Shown here piece by piece: positions 1 to 8,158 of a DNA stretch of 37,237 bases (position 1 is its first letter; every line of letters begins with the position of its first letter). This DNA comes from Syntrophobacterales bacterium (lineage in GTDB: Bacteria > Desulfobacterota > Desulfobaccia > Desulfobaccales > 0-14-0-80-60-11): NCBI GenBank assembly GCA_020060385.1, contig JAGVAH010000048.1, forward strand, positions 64,645 through 101,881. Reading direction: 5' to 3'. The notes under the pieces were generated by a model. That model did not search any database, had not been told where the DNA came from, and was given only the letters and a program-made list of their open reading frames with translations. The position numbers were made by a program, and so were the translations under genes.

Positions 1-221
1 CCGGCGCCGGCGAGGGCGCCGATCATTGCGCCTCTAGCTACATTGCCGGTGGCCAGTCCGATTAAGGCGCCTAAACCGGCCCCCAAAAGCGCCCCACCCA
101 CGGCTCCCCCCGCGGTGGATGCCGCAGTATTGGGGGTCCCATTAGGGTTGGTGGTGGCGCAGCCGATACTGGAAATTACCAGAGCCAGCGCCAAGAAAAT
201 GATAAAAGCTCCACGGATCAT
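1..221 (-). CDS. glycine-zipper lipoprotein, 3' end beyond the window edge
   Basis: Reading leftwards from an ATG at 221, an open frame runs off the window edge. It starts with a hydrophobic signal segment (residues 5-19) ending in Ser-Ile-Gly-Cys, a plausible though not perfect lipobox with Cys21 as the lipidated residue. A Thr/Asn/Pro-rich linker follows, then a glycine/alanine repeat (GGAVGGALLGAG type) typical of glycine-zipper domains in small envelope lipoproteins. A strong ribosome-binding site (AGGGAGGT) lies just upstream of the ATG. The C-terminal part is not visible, so an OmpA-like domain cannot be excluded. The gene is co-oriented with the kinase gene, 107 bases downstream of it, and may be co-transcribed with it. 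Confidence 0.7.
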   Translation of the reverse strand, partial: MIRGAFIIFLALALVISSIGCATTNPNGTPNTAASTAGGAVGGALLGAGLGALIGLATGNVARGAMIGALAGA

Positions 222-328
222 AAGAATTACCTCCCTTATGAAAAATCCTATTAGAAGCCGACACTTTCGACCCAGGGGAAAAATGTCGTCAAACGCCAGT
301 GGAGTTGTCCTTGACCATCAGCCGGTCA

Positions 329-2281
329 CTACCTTATCCGTCTTTCTCCTTCTTTTTTGATCCCCCAGCCGACCCCGTATTGTGGCTTTGCCTGGGCCGG
401 TTGCGCGGCGGGAGCAGGTCCCGCCGGGGCCTGGGCTACTGGCGGCCGCGGGGTCGGCGAAGCGGATGGGGCGCGCCTTTTTTGAGGCTTACGGATTGGT
501 TGCCCATCAGGTGTTATTTCTCCTCTCTGAATACGAATCCTGGTGGCCAGATCATCTATTTGCCGCCCCATAGACCTTCCCTTTCCCGATCTCCTATTAA
601 TGGAGGCCAGAAGCTTTTTCGCCAATTCCTGATCCAGGTCCTGCAATATCTTATGCTCCTCCCTGGCTTTCTTGATTTCGTCCGCTTTCACATAGGCCTC
701 GCCCGCATGGTAACGCAGCGCGGCGTCACCGGGATTTGCGTCCGCCGCCTCTTTAAAGGCTGCGGCGGCAAGCTCGTGGCGCTCTAAATTGGCCAGCTCC
801 GAACCGATCCCTCTCCAGGAATAGGTATCCGGCTTAAGGGTCACAGCCTGCCGGAATTCCTCCAGGGCCTCCCTGGGTTGGGGCTTTTTTAAGGAAGAGT
901 GCGTCAATCCCAAGAGATAATGGGCTTCAGCCTCCTGGGGGTGGCGCCGGACCGCTTCCGCCAAGGCTTTTTGGGCATTGGGATAATCCTTGTCTTCATA
1001 ATATTTGCGGCCCTTATCCAGCTCTGCTTTGGCGATATCGCCGGGCCCGGTGACGATGGGAGGTTTCTCACCTCCAGGAGCGGTGGGTTTGTCGAGTTTT
1101 GCAGATAGCCCAGACGTTTTGCCCGTTTTTAGAGTAACATTCTCAACCTTTCCCGGATCGCGGGTGCCCAGCCACCACACCAACCCCACTACCAGGACCA
1201 GACCGAGGACCCCGGCCCCAATGCCGGCGGCAATGGCGGCGGGATTAGCCGATCTCCGCGGTACCTCGGGATATGGAGGTGGCTGCTGCACAGGGGCAGA
1301 AGAAGGCTGGGCCGCAACCGGGGCGGATTCTGCCACTGGAGCCGAGACGGGGGTATAGGCCGGTCCCGGGGGCGGCTGCCAGGATACCGCTCCCGTCTGG
1401 AACCCCATGCTCATGGGTGTGCCGCCCAGGAGGGCCTGTTGAAACTCATCCATGGTCCGAAAACGCTGGCTGGCAGTAACCGCCAGGGCCTGGAGCAGAG
1501 CCTGTTCCGCCGGGGGGGGAATGTTCACGCCCAATTGTGAAGGCGGCTTCAAGGTGTCTTCTTCCTTGCGGTCCAGGGCGTCCGGCGGGGTCTTGCCGGT
1601 AAGGGCCTTGTAGATGGTGGCCCCCACCCCATAGACATCTGTCCAGGAGCCCTGCTTGCCGCTGCTGCGGTATTGCTCCTCCGGGGCGTAACCCGGCTTG
1701 AGGATCACCGACAGGCTCTTGCTGTGCTCCCCGGCAAAATACCGGGCTGCCCCGAAATCCAGGATTTTCACCTGGGCCGAGGAGGTGATGTAAATGTTGT
1801 CCGGGCTAATGTCCCGGTGCAACATGCCGGCCTGGTGGACCTCCCTGAGGGCATCCATCACCGGCATCATGATGCCCTTGGCTTCTTCAAAGGAAATACG
1901 CCCCCCCTTTTTCTCCACGTATTCCTTGAGAGTGACCCCCTCCACATATTCCATCACCATGTAGGCGGTGCCGTTGGCCTCAAAATAGTCCCGGGCGGAG
2001 ACGATATTGGGGTGATGGGAAAAACGGGCGACGGACTGAGCTTCCTCCATGAACTTGCGTAACCCGTAATTATAGTGCTGGCGCGCTTCTCCGGAATAGA
2101 CCGACACCTGGGTCCGGCCTTCGGCCCTGGTGGCCAACTGCCGGGGGAGGTATTCCTTCACTGCCACCTTGACATTCAAGACCTTGTCATAAGCCGAGTA
2201 GGTGATGCCGAAGCCGCCGTGTCCCAGCAGGCCGTCAATAACGTAACGCTGGTTTAATTCGGTTCCTTGGGGGAGATACAT
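329..2281 (-). CDS. membrane-anchored Ser/Thr protein kinase with C-terminal TPR repeats
   Basis: A 650-residue Hanks-type kinase, predicted to transfer phosphate from ATP to Ser/Thr of target proteins in the cytoplasm. Visible motifs: glycine loop GHGGFG (20-25), ATP-binding Lys42 in VAVKEYLP, catalytic HRD (155-157), DFG (175-177) and APE (199-201). The catalytic loop reads HRDISPDN, so the lysine usual two residues after the Asp is Ser159. A Pro/Ala-rich linker (about 300-345) leads to one membrane helix (about 349-371). The remainder, probably outside the cytoplasm, has TPR-like repeats (about 417-550) and a Pro/Ala-rich tail. The ATG at 2281 is preceded by GAGGT. It is co-oriented with the FHA/PP2C genes upstream but separated from them by 394 bases, so it probably has its own promoter. 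Its partners are most likely the FHA proteins and PP2C enzymes next door. Confidence 0.93.
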   Translation of the reverse strand: MYLPQGTELNQRYVIDGLLGHGGFGITYSAYDKVLNVKVAVKEYLPRQLATRAEGRTQVSVYSGEARQHYNYGLRKFMEEAQSVARFSHHPNIVSARDYFEANGTAYMVMEYVEGVTLKEYVEKKGGRISFEEAKGIMMPVMDALREVHQAGMLHRDISPDNIYITSSAQVKILDFGAARYFAGEHSKSLSVILKPGYAPEEQYRSSGKQGSWTDVYGVGATIYKALTGKTPPDALDRKEEDTLKPPSQLGVNIPPPAEQALLQALAVTASQRFRTMDEFQQALLGGTPMSMGFQTGAVSWQPPPGPAYTPVSAPVAESAPVAAQPSSAPVQQPPPYPEVPRRSANPAAIAAGIGAGVLGLVLVVGLVWWLGTRDPGKVENVTLKTGKTSGLSAKLDKPTAPGGEKPPIVTGPGDIAKAELDKGRKYYEDKDYPNAQKALAEAVRRHPQEAEAHYLLGLTHSSLKKPQPREALEEFRQAVTLKPDTYSWRGIGSELANLERHELAAAAFKEAADANPGDAALRYHAGEAYVKADEIKKAREEHKILQDLDQELAKKLLASINRRSGKGRSMGRQIDDLATRIRIQRGEITPDGQPIRKPQKRRAPSASPTPRPPVAQAPAGPAPAAQPAQAKPQYGVGWGIKKEGERRIR

Positions 2282-2675
2282 GGGTCATTACCTCGAGTTG
2301 ATTACATCTCGTAGTTTATTAAGACTTTATTATTCTCCAATAACGGATGAAGAGTGTAGCTTAATATCTCTTAAGTCAAAATTCTAAATTCTCCCCGTCT
2401 CTGGCATTAGGAGTACTTACCTCGGCAAATATCCTCTAATTGCCTGCTAAGATATTTTTTAGAAAATGTAACTTGGCAGTGTAATCATAAGATCCACTAT
2501 TTTGACTTAATGTCCCTATATAAGGAGCCTTTATTAATGCAGTGCTTTTTGGCAAATACATTGGTCTCTCAGCCCCTGGTCCCTAATATCCAAAGAGCCC
2601 CGGTAGTTTTCTTGTAATGGTCTTGCCTGGCCCCAGTTCGGTTGGCGCTGACAAGTTATTTCCCCGCAGGGCCAT
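2282..2675. other. AT-rich intergenic spacer upstream of the kinase gene
   Basis: About 394 bases without a convincing gene on either strand. It is clearly richer in A and T than its neighbours, as expected for a promoter region driving the kinase gene leftwards. Searching the minus strand by eye for paired -35/-10 hexamers gave only weak candidates near 2320-2345, so no promoter is called. Confidence 0.5.
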
Positions 2676-4244
2676 CTAAACCAGGGTCATCCGCAGTTCG
2701 GTTTTCCCCACCAGGATGATGTCGTCATGGTTTAGTTGATGGCTGCCGCTGATGGGGACCCCGTTGACCAGGGTGCCGTTTTTGGAACCCAGGTCGGTGA
2801 TGTGGATCATTTCCTCCTCCAGGGTCAATTCGCAGTGATTCCGGGAGACTTCCTTATCTTCGGTCAGGGCCACGTCACAGTCGGCGGCCCGGCCGATTAC
2901 CAGTCGGTCCGTGAGATTCACTTCGTAGGGCTGACGCACCGCCTCGCTGCGGACCGGCGTCAGGCGCAGCATCTTTCCGGCGCCGCGGGCCGCGGTGGGC
3001 TTGGGTTTCAGGGGCAGGGCCAGGCCAGGATGGGCCGCGGTGGTTTGGGCCGCGGGGGCCTGCACCGTTTGATAAAGATTGCTCCCTTCAGGTTCGGGAA
3101 CACTCGCAGCCAGGGAACCCGGGGGAGGCATTTGGGCTCCTTTCTGCATGGCCGAGATGATGATCACGGTGATGATAATAACCAGCAGGAGGCCGCCGCC
3201 GGCGTAACCCCAGGGATACATCCTGGCCCAGAATCCCTTAGGTCCATCATCTTTTCCTGCCACTTCCTGGGTGCGCAGTCGCATATCCAATCCGGCATTA
3301 AGGACCTTGGGGCCCTCCGTGTAAGTCATCTGCAGGCGTCGGACCGCCCCGTCCCAGTTGCCCGCGGGGCCCGAAAATTTCACCTGGTAGACGTCCATAA
3401 TCCGCTGCTGCATGCGGTTAAACATCTCCGGGATGGTATTGGCTTCGGCCCGGAAGTAGCTGCCGCCGGAGGTGCGGGCAAAAGCCCCCAGGGATTTGAG
3501 GGCCTCTTCCTTCTGGGGTTTGCGGGGTGGGCGGTAATAGCCGATGGCGTAGATGGGCACCGGATCCGTCTTCATCATCTCGTATACTTCTTTGGGGGTG
3601 GCGCCGCCGGCATAATCATCCTGGCCGTCGGAGAGGGTGATGATCACCCGCCTGGCAGGGAGGTCCGGGTCGGCCCGGCTGCCCAGTTCCATGGCCTTGA
3701 TCAAGCCCTTATGAAGCTGGGTGTTATTATCGGTAACACTTAGTTGACCGATGAGGTTATTAAGAAGAACCTTATCATTGCTGAAGTCTTGCAGCGTCTT
3801 GACCTCGGTGCCAAAGGTGATGATGGCCGCCCGGTCTTGGGGGCCCATGCCCTCAATCCATTTCTGCAAGACCTGGCGCATCCCGGTAAATTCCTTGGCC
3901 GAAAGCGATTTGGAAATATCCACCAGCAGGATATAGGCCACTCCCCCCTTCAGCTGGCTGAAATCCTGCAAGTCCTTGATCTGGAGAGTCTGGGTCGCCA
4001 GGACTGCAGACAACCGGTCTTTCTGGACGTTTTTCACCATGTGGCCGTCGGCATCGAGGATTTCCAGAAAGGCGCTGAAATCAGGGCGAATGGCACAAAC
4101 CTGGCTGATGCGGAAACTGTCCACCTCGCCTGCCTGGCCGGGAACCGCCTGAGTCAGGAGGACGACCCCGATGAGCACTCCCAGGAGCCAAGTCAGTGGC
4201 ACCCAAGAGCATGCTGCTAGGCTTCTTCTTCTTTGATTTCCCAT
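2676..4244 (-). CDS. VWA domain-TM-FHA domain signalling protein
   Basis: A 522-residue protein. Residues 15-38 look like a signal peptide or N-terminal anchor ending near QAG. A von Willebrand A domain follows (about 103-290) with an intact metal site: DxSxS at 109-113, Thr175 and the Asp206-Gly pair. A strongly hydrophobic helix spans about 347-365. After a Pro/Ala-rich linker, an FHA domain (about 440-522) carries GR (451-452), SRNH (467-470), LGSKNGT and NG, the residues that read phosphothreonine. The likely topology is an extracytoplasmic VWA domain and a cytoplasmic FHA domain, suggesting a transmembrane adaptor that binds a ligand outside and a phosphorylated partner inside. The start overlaps the end of the upstream FHA gene by 28 bases, which indicates translational coupling. 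Confidence 0.9.
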   Translation of the reverse strand: MGNQRRRSLAACSWVPLTWLLGVLIGVVLLTQAVPGQAGEVDSFRISQVCAIRPDFSAFLEILDADGHMVKNVQKDRLSAVLATQTLQIKDLQDFSQLKGGVAYILLVDISKSLSAKEFTGMRQVLQKWIEGMGPQDRAAIITFGTEVKTLQDFSNDKVLLNNLIGQLSVTDNNTQLHKGLIKAMELGSRADPDLPARRVIITLSDGQDDYAGGATPKEVYEMMKTDPVPIYAIGYYRPPRKPQKEEALKSLGAFARTSGGSYFRAEANTIPEMFNRMQQRIMDVYQVKFSGPAGNWDGAVRRLQMTYTEGPKVLNAGLDMRLRTQEVAGKDDGPKGFWARMYPWGYAGGGLLLVIIITVIIISAMQKGAQMPPPGSLAASVPEPEGSNLYQTVQAPAAQTTAAHPGLALPLKPKPTAARGAGKMLRLTPVRSEAVRQPYEVNLTDRLVIGRAADCDVALTEDKEVSRNHCELTLEEEMIHITDLGSKNGTLVNGVPISGSHQLNHDDIILVGKTELRMTLV

Positions 4245-4816
4245 TGGAATTTCTCTCCGCAGAAAGGCATGAACAGCAGTTTGGTCTGCCCCAGTTCAAT
4301 CAAATCATAGGGCTTCAAGGTCATGGGCACATCGAGGTCGTCGCCGTTGAGATAGACCAGTCCCCGGCCATCCCCTGGCTGTAGCTTGAAACTGCTGTTC
4401 CGGGGATTAAAGCTGATGACTGCATGATTTTCCCGGGAAATGGCATCATCCCCCCGGATGCAGATGTCCATTTTTTCGGAGCGTCCCGCGAAGTTTTTTT
4501 CACTGTGGAGGCGATAATCCCGGCCGCGGTCCGGGCCTTCGATGCAGACCAGCCAACCCACCACGGGGTCGATGCCGATGGCTTGGCGATAGTAGCCCAC
4601 GGTGATGCCCTCCTCCCGCTCCTTCCCCTCCTTTGCCCCGGGGGGCAGCCCTCCCGCCGGCAGGGTGACCTCTCCCTCCCCCTGGGGAAACCCGGGGCGC
4701 CCGGCAGGCTTGGTGGCGGTGATATCAATGGCCGCCACCCCGCAATAAGGGCAGGAACTGTGCTTGCCGGGATCATAGTGATGGCCCGCGGCACAACGTT
4801 TCATGTTGACTGTCAT
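4217..4816 (-). CDS. zinc-ribbon FHA domain protein
   Basis: A 199-residue soluble protein. The N-terminus contains Cys8, His12/His13 and a CPYC pair (22-25), a probable small zinc ribbon of the CxxGHxYD...CPYCG type often found at the start of bacterial FHA proteins. A Gly/Pro/Glu-rich linker follows. Residues about 88-185 form an FHA domain with GR (111-112), SREN-H (127-131) and the distal NG (157-158), so phosphothreonine binding is expected. The ATG at 4816 has a strong GGAGGG site seven bases upstream. A second ATG four codons in is possible but less well placed. It sits between a PP2C gene (36 bases upstream) and the VWA-FHA gene, which it overlaps, and probably acts as a cytoplasmic reader of the adjacent kinase. 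Confidence 0.88.
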   Translation of the reverse strand: MTVNMKRCAAGHHYDPGKHSSCPYCGVAAIDITATKPAGRPGFPQGEGEVTLPAGGLPPGAKEGKEREEGITVGYYRQAIGIDPVVGWLVCIEGPDRGRDYRLHSEKNFAGRSEKMDICIRGDDAISRENHAVISFNPRNSSFKLQPGDGRGLVYLNGDDLDVPMTLKPYDLIELGQTKLLFMPFCGEKFQWEIKEEEA

Positions 4817-4852
4817 CTTCTTTCCCTCCGTATATGGAAAAAAGTTTAAAGT

Positions 4853-5605
4853 CTAATTGGCAAAAATCGCCATGGCCGTATAATTATCGTGGTTCTTTTC
4901 TGCTTCTTGTAAGATCCGTGCCTTAATGCGACTTTGCATTTTCCCCAGCCAGGCTAGGGGAGTGGAGGCGCGGCTTAAATCCGTTTCCATTTCCCCTTCC
5001 AGGACCATTTCCCAAAAGCCGTCGGTGCATAGCAAAAAAGCATCTCCCGTCTCCAAGGATTGTTTGGCGGTCATCAGGGCGGGGCGGAAATCGTCATCCT
5101 GGCCCAAGGCCCGGAGCAGGCGGTGTCGGTCCTCGTGACTACGGACCTCCTCCGGCTTGATTTCCCCGGAATTGACCAAAGCTTGGGCGACGCTGTGGTC
5201 TTTGGTCCGGTTGATTATCCGGCTACCCCGGAAGTGATAAAGGCGACTGTCTCCCGCATGCCCCCAGATGGCGCCTTCTTTGTCCGCCAATAGCAGGACA
5301 ATGGTGGTGCGCATGCCGGTGAGCCGCGGTTCCTCTTTTTGGCGTTCAAGCAGGGCTTGTTGAGCCGCTTCCAGATAGCAGGCAAGGGACCCGGAAGAGA
5401 TTGCGGGTTGGCTGGCAAAAACGGCTAGGATACTTTCAACGGCCAGTTTGGCAGCCTCTTCTCCCCCCTGGTGCCCTCCCAGGCCATCAGCCATTACCCA
5501 GCAACCGACGCCGCCCCTCCAAAGATGATCACAAAAGTCTTCGTTGCGCCGCCGCTCGTTTCTTGCCGTTACTGCCGCCGTCATGAATGGCAATAATTCT
5601 TCCAT
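4853..5605 (-). CDS. PP2C-family Ser/Thr protein phosphatase (soluble)
   Basis: A 250-residue PPM/PP2C phosphatase, a metal-dependent enzyme expected to remove phosphate from Ser/Thr. Motifs seen: RRRNED (18-23), DGLGGHQGG (40-48), AGDSRLY (117-123), KDHS, CTDGFWE (193-199) and the terminal metal-ligand region DN (240-241). No membrane segment is visible. The ATG at 5605 leaves a 16-base gap to the upstream M48-FHA gene. A TTG at 5641 would extend the frame by 12 codons and overlap that gene, and an ATG at 5584 sits closer to the usual PP2C start, so the start is uncertain. It probably reverses phosphorylation by the kinase of this cluster. Confidence 0.92.
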   Translation of the reverse strand: MEELLPFMTAAVTARNERRRNEDFCDHLWRGGVGCWVMADGLGGHQGGEEAAKLAVESILAVFASQPAISSGSLACYLEAAQQALLERQKEEPRLTGMRTTIVLLLADKEGAIWGHAGDSRLYHFRGSRIINRTKDHSVAQALVNSGEIKPEEVRSHEDRHRLLRALGQDDDFRPALMTAKQSLETGDAFLLCTDGFWEMVLEGEMETDLSRASTPLAWLGKMQSRIKARILQEAEKNHDNYTAMAIFAN

Positions 5606-5621
5606 ATACTCTTGGCGCCTG

Positions 5622-6794
5622 TTACTTTCTTTGCAGTTCAAACAAGATGTCGGGCTGGGTCAGGTAAAAGCGCTCCCCACTTTGCAGGGGCTGTGGCATC
5701 CCGGGTTCCAGCCTGCGTCCATTGTTAAGAAAGGTGCCGTTTTTAGAGCCCAGGTCTTCCAACAAGATGTTGGTCCCGTCGCCGCCAAACCTGACCATGC
5801 AGTGGCGCCGGCTGATGTTGCCGCCAACCGCATTGATGATCAGATTGCATTCCTTGGGATCCCGGCCGATGACGATGGGGGTGGTGGTGAGTTCAATGGC
5901 GCTGCCGGCCAGGGGGCCGGAGACTGCGGATATACGCCAGCCGGCCACGGTTTCGGTATGGGAGTCATAGGCATAGATTTGGGCCGACTTGCCGTAATTT
6001 TCCAGACAAATGACCCTCTTGGTGATGCGGGGGTGGGTGGCGAAAATTTCCCTTAAGAAGCCGAAAAATAGTAGAAATTCAACCTCCTGATTCATAAAGG
6101 AAACAATGTTGGTCTTGGAAGACATGGATTCGGAGCCGCAGGCCAGGGAGATCAACGCCCTCTGGGTGGACTGCAAGTCTCCGGTAACAACCAGGGCCAG
6201 GCGGTCGGCGGTGAGTACGCAGGCCCGGCGGTAAGCCTTGCCTAAAAACGGGGTGCGCATCGCCGGCTCCAGAAAAATCCCGGACCAGACATTGACATGC
6301 CCGGCCGCGTGGTGGGCCAGCTCGTGGGCGATCACCGCCCTGAGTTCCTTGATGGCGTTGCGTTTGAGCATCAGGTCCACCAGGGACGCATACAGAACCA
6401 CGTAAGCATGGCCGATGTAGCGAATGGCCCAGGCATTCATTCTTCCTTCTTCATTGACGATGAAAATATAGGGAACCTTCTCCACCCCCATCTTCTTGGC
6501 CATTTCCAGGGCAATTTTATAAACTTCGCTGAATTGCATTTCATTTACCCGGATGGAGTTGCCAAAGATATGGGCCTTGAAAAACTCCCGGGTCATCCAA
6601 TGCATGAGGAGAAAGGCGATAATGACCGCCAAGGGGATAGTGGCCAGTGACTTGGGAAAGTAGGAGACGGCCAAGATCTTGTATACATAAACAGGTAAAA
6701 ATAAGGCGATCAGCCAGTAGGCGCCGCTGACAATACAGCATAAAGTCAGGTACACCTTCTCTTTGGTAGTTATATAAGCCTTGATGTTAATCAT
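5622..6794 (-). CDS. M48-family membrane peptidase fused to an FHA domain
   Basis: About 390 residues. Two hydrophobic segments (about 14-43 and 50-66) anchor the N-terminus. A zinc-peptidase core follows with the HELAH motif (157-161). In M48 enzymes (HtpX, Ste24) a third zinc ligand is a Glu in an ExxAD motif. The matching place here reads VLTAD (193-197), so the Glu seems to be Val193. A C-terminal FHA domain (about 305-388) has GR (310-311), SRRH (328-331), LGSKNGT (348-354) and N357-N358-G359 at the place of the usual NG. By analogy with HtpX both the peptidase and FHA parts should face the cytoplasm. The start is taken at the ATG at 6794, preceded by GGAGG; a GTG one codon earlier is possible. 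The domain pairing suggests phosphorylation-guided recruitment, possibly without catalysis. Confidence 0.88.
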   Translation of the reverse strand: MINIKAYITTKEKVYLTLCCIVSGAYWLIALFLPVYVYKILAVSYFPKSLATIPLAVIIAFLLMHWMTREFFKAHIFGNSIRVNEMQFSEVYKIALEMAKKMGVEKVPYIFIVNEEGRMNAWAIRYIGHAYVVLYASLVDLMLKRNAIKELRAVIAHELAHHAAGHVNVWSGIFLEPAMRTPFLGKAYRRACVLTADRLALVVTGDLQSTQRALISLACGSESMSSKTNIVSFMNQEVEFLLFFGFLREIFATHPRITKRVICLENYGKSAQIYAYDSHTETVAGWRISAVSGPLAGSAIELTTTPIVIGRDPKECNLIINAVGGNISRRHCMVRFGGDGTNILLEDLGSKNGTFLNNGRRLEPGMPQPLQSGERFYLTQPDILFELQRK

Positions 6795-6805
6795 CACCGC
6801 CTCCG

Positions 6806-7903
6806 CTATTTTTTAGGTTGGTTAAGGGGTTGTCTCTCTCGCCTGGCTTCGTTTTTCCTTCCTCGCGATCTTTTATTTGGCCCCTTTGGCTGCTCTTCAT
6901 CTTTGTTTTCTTGGACAATCGATGCTCCAAGTTCCATCATAGGCGGCCCCGTAAAGTCGAGGGAGCTTGAAGTATTACCTGTGGCTGCAACGTCTTTGGC
7001 ATGGATCTCAAGCGAAATAAAATAATGAGAGGTTAAATAGGCCACACCGCCGAAACCCAATAATAATACCAAAATAATGATTAAGACTTTGCCGTAATGG
7101 TTTATAATACCGCACCAGTATTTAAAGATACTTATCTCCAAATCCGTATCGTAGGATAAAATAGCCACAGTTACATTGTCTTGATTGGTTTTTCCCCGGG
7201 CCAGTGTTGCCTCTATCAGACTGTCAGCCGCTTGCTGGGGCTCCCGGTCAAGTGAATTGACGATCTCTGCGTCGGGAAGGGTCTTATAGAGTCCGTCGCT
7301 GCATAATAAGATACGGTCTCCGGCTTCCAAAATAACGGGGACTTCATTCCGATCTATCTCGTGCAAGAAGGGCAATCCCAGATAACTGGTCAGTGCCTGG
7401 CGCTGGGGATGGCTATCCGCCTTTTCCGGACCGATGCGGCCCAGGGCTACCTCTCGGGCCAATTCCCGGGCGTAATCATGGTCGGTGGTAAGTTGCATCA
7501 GTTTGCCTTGCCGATAGAGATAAACCCGGCTATCGCCAACGGAAACCCAGTAAAGTTCATCACCTTTGATGACTGCTGCTGTCAGGGTAGTGCCGATTTG
7601 CCCCTCCAGGCCGGCTTGCCTGGCCAGTTCCAAGACTTTGGTGTTGGTGGCGGACAGGGCCCTGATCAAAGCCTGGGGGATAGTTTTATTGACCGCTTTT
7701 TCTTCATATTCCCGGAGCATTGTCTTCTTGGCGATCAGGCTTGCCTCCCGCCCCTGGGCCAAACCTCCCATGCCGTCGGTAACGACCGCTAACACCCCGC
7801 CATGATTGACAAAAGCAACATTCTCGATATTAGAGAACCCGAAATCGTCCTGCTGTTCCTGACGGGAACCCAGATGCTGGGCGTTGCCTGGTATGATGCG
7901 CAT
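6806..7903 (-). CDS. PP2C-family Ser/Thr protein phosphatase with C-terminal membrane anchor
   Basis: A 365-residue second PP2C enzyme. Motifs: RQEQQDD (14-20), TDGMGG (42-47), GTT (104-106), VGDSRVY, CSDGLY and QDNVTVA, all metal-site elements of the family. After the catalytic domain (to about residue 255) there is one hydrophobic helix (about 272-292) and a short, strongly basic and polar tail, so the enzyme is tethered to the membrane with the phosphatase in the cytoplasm. The ATG at 7903 has an AGGAAGAG site. It is the first clear gene of the minus-strand run and ends 11 bases before the M48-FHA start, which fits an operon. It differs from the other PP2C of the cluster in having an anchor, which could mean a membrane-specific substrate such as the TM kinase or the VWA-FHA protein. 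Confidence 0.93.
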   Translation of the reverse strand: MRIIPGNAQHLGSRQEQQDDFGFSNIENVAFVNHGGVLAVVTDGMGGLAQGREASLIAKKTMLREYEEKAVNKTIPQALIRALSATNTKVLELARQAGLEGQIGTTLTAAVIKGDELYWVSVGDSRVYLYRQGKLMQLTTDHDYARELAREVALGRIGPEKADSHPQRQALTSYLGLPFLHEIDRNEVPVILEAGDRILLCSDGLYKTLPDAEIVNSLDREPQQAADSLIEATLARGKTNQDNVTVAILSYDTDLEISIFKYWCGIINHYGKVLIIILVLLLGFGGVAYLTSHYFISLEIHAKDVAATGNTSSSLDFTGPPMMELGASIVQENKDEEQPKGPNKRSRGRKNEARRERQPLNQPKK

Positions 7904-7924
7904 TGCTCTTCCTAGTGAAGAAGG

Positions 7925-8158
7925 CTATTCCGCCAAGGAGAATCTCGCCATCACCTCGGTTGCCGCCAGGACGCGAATCTCCGGCGCCATGATGGATTGG
8001 GCTTCGGGGGTAGAAACAAACCCTGCCCAGGCTCCGCCGTAGACCATGCCCAGACACTCCGCCAAGGCTCTGGGCTTGGCTTTCGTGGCAATTTGTGCAA
8101 ATTTTGAGAAATTTTCTCCATCAATAAACTTTTCTCCATAGGTGAATCCGGGACTCCT
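7925..8158 (-). pseudogene. possible remnant of a small gene upstream of the PP2C operon
   Basis: An open minus-strand frame of 77 codons ends with TAG at 7925-7927. Its translation looks protein-like (runs such as GMVYGGAWAGFVSTPEAQ and EIRVLAATEVMARFSLAE). It has no ATG near its 5' end, where it opens just after an in-frame TAG at 8159-8161. The preceding DNA in another frame also continues plausibly, which would fit a frameshift near 8140. The protein family is not recognised. It lies 21 bases upstream of the membrane PP2C gene, in the same direction, so it may once have been the first gene of that operon. Confidence 0.35.

Noticed and set aside
2736-3743. Long plus-strand open frame of 335 codons opposite the VWA-FHA gene
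   Set aside because: It lies wholly antisense to a gene with clear domains, has low-complexity composition (Gly, His, Asp) and no ribosome-binding site; it is a shadow of GC-rich coding DNA.
1-7903. Calling the left cluster a type VI secretion locus
   Set aside because: Kinase, PP2C and FHA genes are shared with T6SS regulation, but no Tss, Hcp, VgrG or ClpV gene is present in the window.
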